Of a stretch of 38,064 bases of DNA, positions 15,551-25,570 are shown piece by piece. The stretch's first letter is position 1, and each line of letters begins with the position of its first letter. The translations under genes were made by a program, and so were the position numbers. Source of the DNA: JAWWPY01 sp964412845 (lineage in GTDB: Bacteria > Actinomycetota > Actinomycetes > Streptosporangiales > Streptosporangiaceae); the NCBI GenBank assembly GCA_964412845.1, contig CAYPQM010000054.1:1-38064 (forward strand), in the 5' to 3' direction. The notes beneath the pieces were generated by a model. That model did no database searches, was not told where the DNA came from, and saw nothing but the letters and a program-made list of their open reading frames with translations.

Positions 15551-16759
15551 TTAGCTGAGTGCTGCGGTCAGCCGTGCGGTGAGATGGGGTGGGTTTACCT
15601 GTTCTACCGCCACCGCGGAGCAGCCGACCCATTCGGCTGCCTCGCGGAGAGCGCGGGCCATCGGCTCGGTGGCGGTGGGGGAGACCAGGGAGATCTGGCG
15701 GGCGACGAGCGTCTGACCCCGGCGCACCGGATCGACGCGGCCGACCAGCCGGCCCCTGGCGAGCAGCGGCATCGCGAAATACCCGTGCACGCGCCTGGCC
15801 TTGGGCACGTACGCCTCCAGGCTGTGCTCGAAGCCGAACATCCGCAGGGTGCGCTTGCGGTCCCAGATGAGCGAGTCGAACGGGGAAAGCAGCACGACCC
15901 GATGCCGGCCGGCCGGGGCGTGCGCCAGCGCGGCCGGATCAGCCCAGCCCGGGGTGGCCTTGCCGGGCGTCTCGATGATCACCGGTGTCAGGCCTGCGGC
16001 GATCGCAGCCTCGTCGACATGGTCCGCGTGCTTGGTCTTGCCGTCGGTCAGTTCGCGAAGCCGGTGATAGTCGATGAGGTCGGCGCGGGTCGCCGCGCCC
16101 AGTGCCCGGGCGGACACCCCCGCGAGGTGGGCCAGGCACTCGCTGTCGGGCGGGTCGGCGTCGAGCAGTTCACCGGGCAGGACACGCTCGGGCAGGTCGT
16201 AGACCCGCCGCCAGCCATCTCGCCGGACACAGAGGACATCGCCCACATCCAGCAGCCACTCGACGGCGATCTTGGTCTCTGACCAGTCCCACCAGGGGCC
16301 GCCGGCTTTAGCCCCGCCGAGCTGGGTCGCGTTGAGCGGCCCTTCGGCCTTCAGCCTGGCCAGGACCTCCGAGCAGACCCGGTCGGTGCTCTGGTGCCAG
16401 CGCCGGCCCCTGGACCGCAAAGCACGCCGCCGGAACGCGTAGTAGGGCCATTCCTCCAGGGGCAGCACGCACGCGGCGTGCGACCAGTACTCGAACGCGG
16501 CCGGGGTACGCGGATGCCAGTAGGCGCGCTCGATCCTGTCCCGCGGGACGGGGCCGAGCCGGGCGTAGGCCACGAGCTCGTGGGAGCGCGCGAGCACGCT
16601 GATCGTGTCGAGCTGGACCGCGCCGAGGCGGCGCAGCATCCCCGGCACCCCGCCGCGGCGTCCCTCAGTCCCGACGAAGCCTTGCGCGCGCAGGGTGAGC
16701 AGCCGCGCGTCGTCCGCGGACAGGGACAGCTGAGCAGCGGGCCGGGTGTCGGTCTGCAC
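15551..16759 (-). CDS. HTH_42 winged-helix protein, putative AlkZ/YcaQ-type DNA glycosylase
   Basis: 402 residues of the winged-helix DNA-binding family (HTH_42, formerly DUF1006). Several winged-helix units are followed by a C-terminal beta domain with LLSPFDSLIWDRKRTLRMFGF and the ending YFAMPLLARGRLVGRVDP. The catalytic segment AVQLDTISV places Q49-L50-D51 as the Q-phi-D motif that, in published work on this family, marks AlkZ-like members which unhook interstrand crosslinks; the E. coli YcaQ branch carries Q-phi-Q. It therefore probably excises bulky or crosslinking alkyl adducts. Such enzymes are sometimes self-resistance factors in genotoxin clusters, but no biosynthetic genes are near, so general repair is likelier. 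It is convergent with the LuxR regulator, 25 bp apart. Confidence 0.8.
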   Translation of the reverse strand: MQTDTRPAAQLSLSADDARLLTLRAQGFVGTEGRRGGVPGMLRRLGAVQLDTISVLARSHELVAYARLGPVPRDRIERAYWHPRTPAAFEYWSHAACVLPLEEWPYYAFRRRALRSRGRRWHQSTDRVCSEVLARLKAEGPLNATQLGGAKAGGPWWDWSETKIAVEWLLDVGDVLCVRRDGWRRVYDLPERVLPGELLDADPPDSECLAHLAGVSARALGAATRADLIDYHRLRELTDGKTKHADHVDEAAIAAGLTPVIIETPGKATPGWADPAALAHAPAGRHRVVLLSPFDSLIWDRKRTLRMFGFEHSLEAYVPKARRVHGYFAMPLLARGRLVGRVDPVRRGQTLVARQISLVSPTATEPMARALREAAEWVGCSAVAVEQVNPPHLTARLTAALS

Positions 16760-16813
16760 AGGAACGGAGCCTAGCCGGAGGCTCTGACATTCCTTGCGGG
16801 CCGGGGAGCCCGG

Positions 16814-16847
16814 CGGATGTACGGCTTAACCGGATGTACGGCTTAAT
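16814..16847. repeat. Perfect 17-bp tandem duplication at a gene end
   Basis: CGGATGTACGGCTTAA occurs at 16814-16829 and again at 16831-16846, a 17-bp period with one differing base at the junction. The second copy includes the stop codon of the minus-strand HGxxPAAW-like gene. It looks like a recent slippage or duplication event in the 83-bp intergenic space. Confidence 0.7.
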
Positions 16848-17163
16848 ACCAGTCTTCGAAGATGTCGGTCGACAGCGCCAGCAGGGCGCCGATCACGGCC
16901 AGCGCCCCGCCGGACCAGAAGAGCCACCAGGTCGGCCCGAAGACCAGGGCCAGGCCGCCGGCCAGGAACCCGGCCATGATGACGCTGACCGCCACCCAGG
17001 AGACGGTCCGTCCGTGATAGGGCTCGTAGTTACCCGGGCTTCCGGGCGCGTCCAGGCTGAGCGCAGCCTCGTCCTGCCCGCCGCCGGAGACCATGCCAGT
17101 CCCTAGCGTGCCGCCTTCGGCTGTGCCCGTTTCCATCTGGCCCGTTCCCCTCTGGTCCGCCAT
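16843..17163 (-). CDS. Small HGxxPAAW-like two-helix membrane protein
   Basis: 106 residues starting MADQRGTGQMETG. A hydrophilic, acidic N-terminal half precedes YHGRTVSWVAVSVIMAGFLA, which resembles the HGxxPAAW motif of a small actinobacterial membrane family but with TVSW in place of PAAW. Two transmembrane helices follow (about 54-75 and 78-98, with a TWWLFW link), and the protein ends EDWY. The ATG at 17163 is preceded by GAGGGGAG at 8 nt; an in-frame start 18 bp upstream is less likely. The function is unknown. It is transcribed divergently from secA across a 353-bp intergenic region. Confidence 0.75.
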   Translation of the reverse strand: MADQRGTGQMETGTAEGGTLGTGMVSGGGQDEAALSLDAPGSPGNYEPYHGRTVSWVAVSVIMAGFLAGGLALVFGPTWWLFWSGGALAVIGALLALSTDIFEDWY

Positions 17164-17516
17164 GCGCGCTGCTCCCCTCAATAATTACCGGATGCGCGCC
17201 ACTATCGCCCCTCTTATTGTGGCGGGAAGCGCGGCGCGCCGGACGCCGACCCCCCAGGAGGCGCGCGCCGACTCCCTGGATGTGCCGTGTTGCCCCGGCC
17301 GGGCCCGCGCACCCGTCGCGGCATTCCCCATGCCGGTGCGTCTGCGCGGCTCGGTTTCACTGCCTGTCTCGCCTACCATGACAGTGACGACGGTGCCGCA
17401 TCGGTGCGGCACTGGCTGTCGCCTATCCGGTGGGCAGGCGGATGTGGCGCGCGGTTGGCGAGACTCCGGCAAGATTCCGGCATCAGGTAAACGATCCGCA
17501 AGGAGCGCGACGAGAA
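17164..17516. promoter_or_regulatory. Divergent intergenic region before secA, with a hairpin
   Basis: 353 bp without a convincing gene. It must hold the secA promoter and that of the divergent small membrane protein. A perfect 8-bp stem with TCGG loop, GTGCCGCA (17393-17400) and TGCGGCAC (17405-17412), lies about 105 bp before the secA start. TACCAT near 17375 is a possible -10 box just upstream, which would put the hairpin in the secA 5' untranslated region. No clear -35 box accompanies it, so the promoter is only a candidate. Confidence 0.35.
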
Positions 17517-20468
<2,952 letters not shown>

Positions 20469-20506
20469 CTTGTTGTAGGGGGGCGCGCTTGTTGTAGGGA
20501 GGCGCG
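20469..20506. repeat. 19-bp direct tandem repeat immediately after secA
   Basis: CTTGTTGTAGGGGGGCGCG (20469-20487) is followed directly by the same 19 bp with one G-to-A change (20488-20506), starting at the base after the secA stop codon. There is no obvious hairpin. It sits between the convergent secA and Rv3235-like genes. Confidence 0.6.
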
Positions 20507-20551
20507 GGGCGGTCGGGGGTGGGCGCCTCGGTGGCCGCGCGGGCACGGGGG

Positions 20552-21223
20552 TCAGGCGGCCTCGACTGCCGTGCAGAGCCATCGGGCCGGGGCGGGGGCC
20601 TGGCCGGGGGAGGCGGTCGGCGGTGTGCTGCGTTCCAGCCGGATGGCGAGGGCACGGACGCGCGGGCCGAAACCCACGATGGCCGTCATTTCGAGCACGT
20701 CGCAGCTCGGCCGGGATGTCATGACCCGCCGCACGAGCGGCCGCTGCCCGGCGGTCGGCTGGCCGGCGGACAACGTCGGACCCAGGCGGCGGATGTTGGC
20801 CCGGGCGCGCTGCGTCGTCCAGGGCACGATCTGGCTTGGCGAACGGGATCCGGCGAGCGTTTCGGCGAGCACCTGGGCGAAATGGCTCGGCCAGCCTGGC
20901 GGGCCTGCCGGGGCGCTGGGTGCGGCAGTGCTGGGCGCGGCAGTGCTGGGCGCGGCAGTGCTGGCGGCCGCGGTGCCGCGGTCGGTGTCCGGTCCGCCCA
21001 GCCCGGGATTGGTCTCGTCCGCCCGGTCGGGCCGGCCTGGTTGGCCGGGCCGGCCTGGTTGGCTGGGCTGGTGAGCTGCCGCTAGCCCGGCTAACGCGTC
21101 GTCGTAGGGCGGCGCGGAATCCGGCACGGCGAAGACTCGCACTGCGGCCGGGTCGGGAAGAGGCCGCTTTCCGACCCGGGGGCAGCCACCACCGGTGGGT
21201 GGCGGCGAGGGCGGTGTGGGCAT
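20552..21223 (-). CDS. Rv3235-family protein
   Basis: 223 residues. The N-terminal half is proline-rich and low complexity, including a triple STAAP repeat encoded by a 15-bp tandem repeat at about 20922-20966. The C-terminal half (from about residue 112, HFAQVLAETLAGSRSPSQIV) is the conserved part. It contains PWTTQRARANIRRL, then RPLVRRVMTSRP, and ends CDVLEMTAIVGFGPRVRALA and RWLCTAVEAA. This matches the Rv3235 family encoded beside secA in actinobacteria, whose function is unknown. The ATG is preceded by GGGAGG but at short spacing. It is convergent with secA and divergent from moeZ. Confidence 0.8.
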   Translation of the reverse strand: MPTPPSPPPTGGGCPRVGKRPLPDPAAVRVFAVPDSAPPYDDALAGLAAAHQPSQPGRPGQPGRPDRADETNPGLGGPDTDRGTAAASTAAPSTAAPSTAAPSAPAGPPGWPSHFAQVLAETLAGSRSPSQIVPWTTQRARANIRRLGPTLSAGQPTAGQRPLVRRVMTSRPSCDVLEMTAIVGFGPRVRALAIRLERSTPPTASPGQAPAPARWLCTAVEAA

Positions 21224-21459
21224 GGGACCTCCCGGGGATCAGCGTCGTGGTGCGGGTCTGCTGGCCCACGCGGCCCTGCTGGCCCACGCGGCCTGCCGGC
21301 GGCCAGGCGCGGGGCGCCGCGCCGCATGCCTGTGTTGTATCGGGGAGCAGTGACATTTTGGCCGTGGGCTGGCCCGGGAATGTGCCGGCCGGGCCGTCCG
21401 TTGAGCCAAGAGCCGGGCCGAGAAGTCGGTCCGGGACATGTCGTCTTTGGAGAGTTACG

Positions 21460-22638
21460 TTGTCGCTGCCACCGCTGGTCGAGCCGGCCGCCGAACTGAG
21501 CGTGGATGAAGTACGCCGGTACTCGCGCCACCTGATCATCCCCGATGTGGGGATGACCGGGCAGAAGCGCTTGAAGAACGCCAAGGTGCTGTGCGTGGGT
21601 GCGGGCGGGCTGGGTTCGCCGGCCCTGCTGTACCTGGCCGCGGCCGGAGTGGGCACGCTCGGTGTCATTGACTTCGATGTCGTGGACGAGTCCAACCTGC
21701 AGCGGCAGATCATCCACGGGCAGTCCGACGTGGGGCGGTCGAAGGCGGAGTCGGCCCGGGACAGCATCAAGGAGCTCAACCCGCTGGTGAACGTGATCGT
21801 GCACAAGGAGCGGCTGGACTCCGACAACGCGATGCGGGTCTTCGAGCCGTACGACCTGATCGTCGACGGCACTGACAACTTCGCCACCCGGTACCTGGTC
21901 AACGACGCGTGCGTGCTGCTCGGCAAGCCCTACGTCTGGGGGTCGATCTACCGGTTCGACGGCCAGGCCAGCGTCTTCTGGGCCGATCACGGCCCGTGCT
22001 ACCGCTGCCTGTACCCGGAGCCGCCGCCGCCCGGCATGGTGCCCTCGTGCGCCGAGGGCGGCGTGCTCGGCGTGCTCTGCGCGTCCATCGGGTCCATCCA
22101 GGTCACCGAGGCCATAAAGGTCATCACCGGGATCGGCGACCCGCTGGTCGGGCGGCTGATGATCTACGACGCCCTGGACATGACCTACCGGACGGTCAAG
22201 GTCAGGAAGGACCCGGAGTGCCCGGTCTGCGGCAAGAACCCGACGGTCACTGAGCTGATCGACTACGAGGAGTTCTGCGGCGCGGTCTCGGAGGAGGCCC
22301 AGGAGGCCGCCATGGGCTCGACGATCAGCGCCCGCCAGCTCAAGGAGATGCTCGACGGCGACGATGAGATATTCCTGGTTGACGTGCGTGAGCCGAACGA
22401 GTACGAGATCGTGTCCATCCCAGGCGCGGTGCTGATCCCCAAAGGGGAGTTCCTGTCCGGGGCGGCCCTTGAGCGGCTGCCCCAAGACCGCCGGATCGTG
22501 CTGCACTGCAAGAGCGGAGCCCGCAGCGCGGAATGCCTCGCGGTGGTCAAGGATGCCGGATTCTCGGACGCGGTACACGTGGGCGGAGGCGTGCTGGCCT
22601 GGATCAGCCAGGTCGATCCGGCACTGCCGTCGTACTGA
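21460..22638 (+). CDS. moeZ: MoeZ/MoeB-type adenylyltransferase with rhodanese domain
   Basis: 392 residues. The N-terminal ThiF/MoeB domain has GAGGLGSP near residues 47-54 and the DxDxVDxSNLQRQ signature (FDVVDESNLQRQIIHG). It also has the zinc cysteine pairs CYRC and CPVC, and the GMVPSCAEGGV loop. The C-terminal rhodanese domain (from about 285) has catalytic C350 in HCKSGARSAE. MoeZ adenylates and sulfurylates the C-termini of ubiquitin-like sulfur carriers (MoaD, ThiS, CysO type), serving molybdopterin, thiamine and cysteine synthesis. The start is TTG at 21460: it gives MSLPPLVEPAAELSVDEVRR and has GGAGAG 6 nt upstream, while the frame upstream is unlike the family. Confidence 0.93.
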   Translation: MSLPPLVEPAAELSVDEVRRYSRHLIIPDVGMTGQKRLKNAKVLCVGAGGLGSPALLYLAAAGVGTLGVIDFDVVDESNLQRQIIHGQSDVGRSKAESARDSIKELNPLVNVIVHKERLDSDNAMRVFEPYDLIVDGTDNFATRYLVNDACVLLGKPYVWGSIYRFDGQASVFWADHGPCYRCLYPEPPPPGMVPSCAEGGVLGVLCASIGSIQVTEAIKVITGIGDPLVGRLMIYDALDMTYRTVKVRKDPECPVCGKNPTVTELIDYEEFCGAVSEEAQEAAMGSTISARQLKEMLDGDDEIFLVDVREPNEYEIVSIPGAVLIPKGEFLSGAALERLPQDRRIVLHCKSGARSAECLAVVKDAGFSDAVHVGGGVLAWISQVDPALPSY

Positions 22639-22709
22639 CCCACGAGGAGCCTGTCCGGGCCTGTGCCGGTATGGGTATCCGGGCAACCTCGCCGTGAGCA
22701 CGGCGGCGG

Positions 22710-23753
22710 GTGACTAGCAGGCCGTACCATGCCGGTGTGGGTATGCGGTCGGGGATCCCGGATGAGGGCGACGCTTGGGCGTCCGGGGGAGACTGGTCGG
22801 GCTATTCGCCGCCGGGCGACCCGGTACCTGAGCCGGCTTACGCATCAGAGCCGGCTTACCTGACTGAGCCGGCTCAGCTCCCTGAGCCGGCTTATCTACC
22901 TGGGTCGGCTTACCTGCCCGGGCCCGCCCACCCAGCTGGGCCGGCTCACCCATCTGTGCTGGGCCGCGACGAGGTTTCCGGGCGCCCGGCTCGCTCGCGC
23001 CGCAGGCGCCGTGGGTGGCGCTCCAGCCTGATGCTGACCCTGCTGGTGCTCGCGCTGGCCGGGGTGGCCGCCTCCGCCGCGGACATCATGGTCCAGGTGC
23101 TGCCCCGCCGGTTCACCGCGGCGCAGCAGGAGCAGATCATCAACTGGGAGATCGGCAAGCGCTGGCGCACCTGGCCGGCCGGGGAGATCTTCCCGGCCGC
23201 GGTCTCTTACCACATGTCCAGCTTCGCGCCGGGCGATGGGTACGGGACCAGCCTGCGGCTGACCGCCCGCCGGATCGGGATCGCTAGCCAGTCACCATGC
23301 GGGTCAGCTACTGATCAGGCCGTCGCGCGGGTCTTGGCCAAGCACGGCTGCCTCGCGGTGCTCAGGGCGACGTACGGGGACGCGACGGGTGCTCTCGCTG
23401 TTACCGTGGGGGTGGTGGTCCTGCCCGCTCCGGCGCTGGCGCGCGCGTCCCTGCATGCGCTGCCGCAATCGGCCGGTCTGGCGCCGGGGATCCGGGCGGT
23501 CCCCTTCGCGCATACGCTGGCCGCGCAGTTCGGCAACCCGCAGCGGCAGTTGTCCTGGGTCAGCAGCCAGGGTCCCTACCTGGTCATGGCGACGGTCGGG
23601 TACGCGGACGGCAGGCGCCGGGTGCGGGAGTCCACGGACCCCTACATCAAGGACGAGATGCTCAGCGTGGTGCACGGGATCGGGAACCTGATCGGGTCGC
23701 GGCTCGGTGCGCCGCCGCCAGCACCGCGCTGCCCGGGAGCGCCGGGATGCTGA
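22710..23753 (+). CDS. Membrane-anchored protein of unknown function with EPAYL repeats
   Basis: Up to 347 residues. A disordered N-terminus carries repeated PEPAYxxxPAY units (about residues 38-80). A basic cluster RSRRRRRGW follows, then one transmembrane helix (about 106-126, LMLTLLVLALAGVAASAADI). The remaining about 215 residues should be outside the cell; they begin RRFTAAQQEQIINWEIGKRW and contain two cysteines, one in SPCGSATDQAV and one in KHGCLAVLRATYGD. The inferred topology is a type II anchored protein. I do not recognise the family. The mycosin-like protease follows within 8 bp, so the two are probably co-expressed and may work together. The start is uncertain: GTG 22710, GTG 22737 and ATG 22743 are all possible. 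Confidence 0.65.
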   Translation: MTSRPYHAGVGMRSGIPDEGDAWASGGDWSGYSPPGDPVPEPAYASEPAYLTEPAQLPEPAYLPGSAYLPGPAHPAGPAHPSVLGRDEVSGRPARSRRRRRGWRSSLMLTLLVLALAGVAASAADIMVQVLPRRFTAAQQEQIINWEIGKRWRTWPAGEIFPAAVSYHMSSFAPGDGYGTSLRLTARRIGIASQSPCGSATDQAVARVLAKHGCLAVLRATYGDATGALAVTVGVVVLPAPALARASLHALPQSAGLAPGIRAVPFAHTLAAQFGNPQRQLSWVSSQGPYLVMATVGYADGRRRVRESTDPYIKDEMLSVVHGIGNLIGSRLGAPPPAPRCPGAPGC

Positions 23754-23760
23754 GGCCAGG

Positions 23761-25095
23761 ATGCTGAGCGGGCGGCCGCGGCGGGTGCCCGCCGTTTGCT
23801 GCGCGGCCCTGGCGATCGGGGTCGGTGTCGTGACGGTAGCGGCTCCGGCCAGCGCTGACGATGTGCGCACCGCCCAGATGTGGGTCCTCGACGCGCTCAG
23901 CGCACCCACCGCCTGGGCGCAGACCCAAGGGCAGGGTGTCACCGTCGCGGTGATCGACAGCGGTGTCAACCCAGATGTCTCGGACCTCACCGGTTCAGTG
24001 ATCGACGGCCCTGACCTCACGCAGGTGGGCACTCCGTCATCGAATTCTGGCTGGGGCGTGCATGGCACCTGGATGGCGTCCCTGATCGCCGGGCACGGGC
24101 ACGCCGGCGGCGCCAGTGGGATCATGGGCGTGGCGCCGAGGTCGAAGGTGCTCTCGATCCGGGTGGTCACCGACAAGACGGACCCCGGGTACAGCAAGTA
24201 CCAGCAGGAGTCCGACCGCCGGGTCCAGCGCTCGCTGGCCCAGGCCATCAGCTACGCGACCGCGCAGAAGGCATCCGTGATCAGCATGTCTCTCGGCTAC
24301 GGCACGCCGAGCGCGGTGGTGCGGTCGGCACTCCAGAACGCGCTGAACCATGGCGTGGTCGTCGTCGCGTCTTCCGGGAACAACGGGGATTCGGTGGGCG
24401 CCCGGGCCAGCGGGCAGGCTCCGTACTCCTTCCCGGCGGACTATCCAGGGGTGCTCGGGGTGGCGGCCGTGTCGCGGACCGGGTCAGCCGCGGATTTCTC
24501 CAGCGACAACCTGTCTGTGCAGGTGGGTGCGCCCGGCGTGGACGTACCCGCGCAGGGCAGGGACGGGCAGTACTGGCTGGTGAGCGGGACCAGCCCGGCC
24601 TGTGCGCTGACCGCCGGGGTGGCGGCGCTGATCAAAGCCAGGTACCCGCGCCTGGCGCCTGCCCTGGTGGTGCGGGCGATCACGTCAAGCACCCAGAACC
24701 ACCCGGCGGGCGGATACGACGACAAGGTCGGCTTCGGCACGGTGGATGCCGCGGCGGCGCTCACTGTGGCCGCGACGCTTACCAGGCAGGCAGGCGTCCT
24801 GCCGGGTGCCGCGGCCGTGACACACTTCGGCGGCGGCAGCACGGCCGTCCCGCCCGTTCCGGTCCGCCCGCGCGGGGTCACCGCGCTCGCGCTCGGCTTC
24901 TTGGTGGGACTCGCGTCCCTGGCGATCGCCATCATGGCCTGGAGCAGGCTGATCGCCTACCGCCGGGCGCGTCGGCAGGCCGTCCGTGCCGCCCCGGCAC
25001 AGCACCACGGGCCGGCCTGGCCGGGGGTTGACCAGCCCTGGCCTGATCCGGGCCCGGGCTGGTCAACGCCCACAGTGCAGCAACGTGCAGAGTGA
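23761..25095 (+). CDS. Mycosin-like S8 subtilisin family serine protease
   Basis: About 444 residues from ATG 23761; an upstream in-frame GTG at 23707 would overlap the previous gene. A signal peptide ends near AAPASADDV. The peptidase S8 domain has catalytic D66 in VAVIDSGVN, H101 in GVHGTWMASLIAG and S278 in GTSPACALTAGV, with the oxyanion region VVVASSGNNGDS. A C-terminal transmembrane helix (ALALGFLVGLASLAIAIMAW) and a short basic cytoplasmic tail complete the mycosin architecture. Mycosins are membrane-tethered subtilases of type VII secretion systems, but no ESX gene is in this window. It may instead act on the adjacent anchored protein. Confidence is high for the protease and lower for any ESX link. 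Confidence 0.85.
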   Translation: MLSGRPRRVPAVCCAALAIGVGVVTVAAPASADDVRTAQMWVLDALSAPTAWAQTQGQGVTVAVIDSGVNPDVSDLTGSVIDGPDLTQVGTPSSNSGWGVHGTWMASLIAGHGHAGGASGIMGVAPRSKVLSIRVVTDKTDPGYSKYQQESDRRVQRSLAQAISYATAQKASVISMSLGYGTPSAVVRSALQNALNHGVVVVASSGNNGDSVGARASGQAPYSFPADYPGVLGVAAVSRTGSAADFSSDNLSVQVGAPGVDVPAQGRDGQYWLVSGTSPACALTAGVAALIKARYPRLAPALVVRAITSSTQNHPAGGYDDKVGFGTVDAAAALTVAATLTRQAGVLPGAAAVTHFGGGSTAVPPVPVRPRGVTALALGFLVGLASLAIAIMAWSRLIAYRRARRQAVRAAPAQHHGPAWPGVDQPWPDPGPGWSTPTVQQRAE

Positions 25096-25176
25096 AGCAA
25101 CGTGCGGAGTGAAGCAGGGTCCGCCGTGAGGTACGACCCCGTACGCCGGGCCGGGCCGTCGCCCGATAGCCGGCCC

Positions 25177-25485
25177 ATGACGGATTTCGCCAGCCGGGTG
25201 CTCGATGTCGCGGACGCGATTCCGCCGGGACGGGTGATGTCCTATGGGGACGTCGCTGAGTACCTGGGGGCGGGCGGCCCGCGCCAGGTGGGCCGGGTCA
25301 TGGCCCTGTGGGGTGGCGGCGTGGCCTGGTGGCGGGTCATTCACGCCGACGGGTCGCTGCTGGAGGGACACGAGCGCGAAGCGACCGCCCATTACATCGC
25401 CGAGGGCACGCCGCTGCGCCCGGCCACCGGCGGCCGGGCGGCCCGGGTGAACATGCGCCAGGCCCGCTGGTACGGCGACGCCTGA
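25177..25485 (+). CDS. Alkyltransferase-like protein (MGMT-related, no catalytic Cys)
   Basis: 102 residues. The DNA-binding domain of O6-alkylguanine alkyltransferases is present: VADAIPPGRVMSYGDVAEYL, then GGPRQVGRVM. Where active enzymes have P-C-H-R this protein has AWWRVIHADG, with tryptophan in place of the acceptor cysteine. It therefore belongs to the alkyltransferase-like (ATL) class, which binds and flags O6-alkylguanine for nucleotide excision repair without repairing it. The ATG at 25177 removes a dissimilar 25-residue upstream extension. The adjacent adnAB genes, and the same arrangement around Rv3204 as I recall it, support a DNA-repair role. Confidence 0.88.
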   Translation: MTDFASRVLDVADAIPPGRVMSYGDVAEYLGAGGPRQVGRVMALWGGGVAWWRVIHADGSLLEGHEREATAHYIAEGTPLRPATGGRAARVNMRQARWYGDA

Positions 25486-25570
25486 CGGCCAGGCTTCCAG
25501 ATCGTGTCAGCCGGCATCGGTACGCTCTCAACGTCCCGCCGCCAGCCGTCACGATCCGCACAGGCAGGAT

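Noticed and set aside
23761..25095. Complete ESX (type VII secretion) locus
   Set aside because: Only a mycosin-like protease is present; no EccA-E, WXG100 or FtsK/SpoIIIE-type ATPase gene lies in the window.
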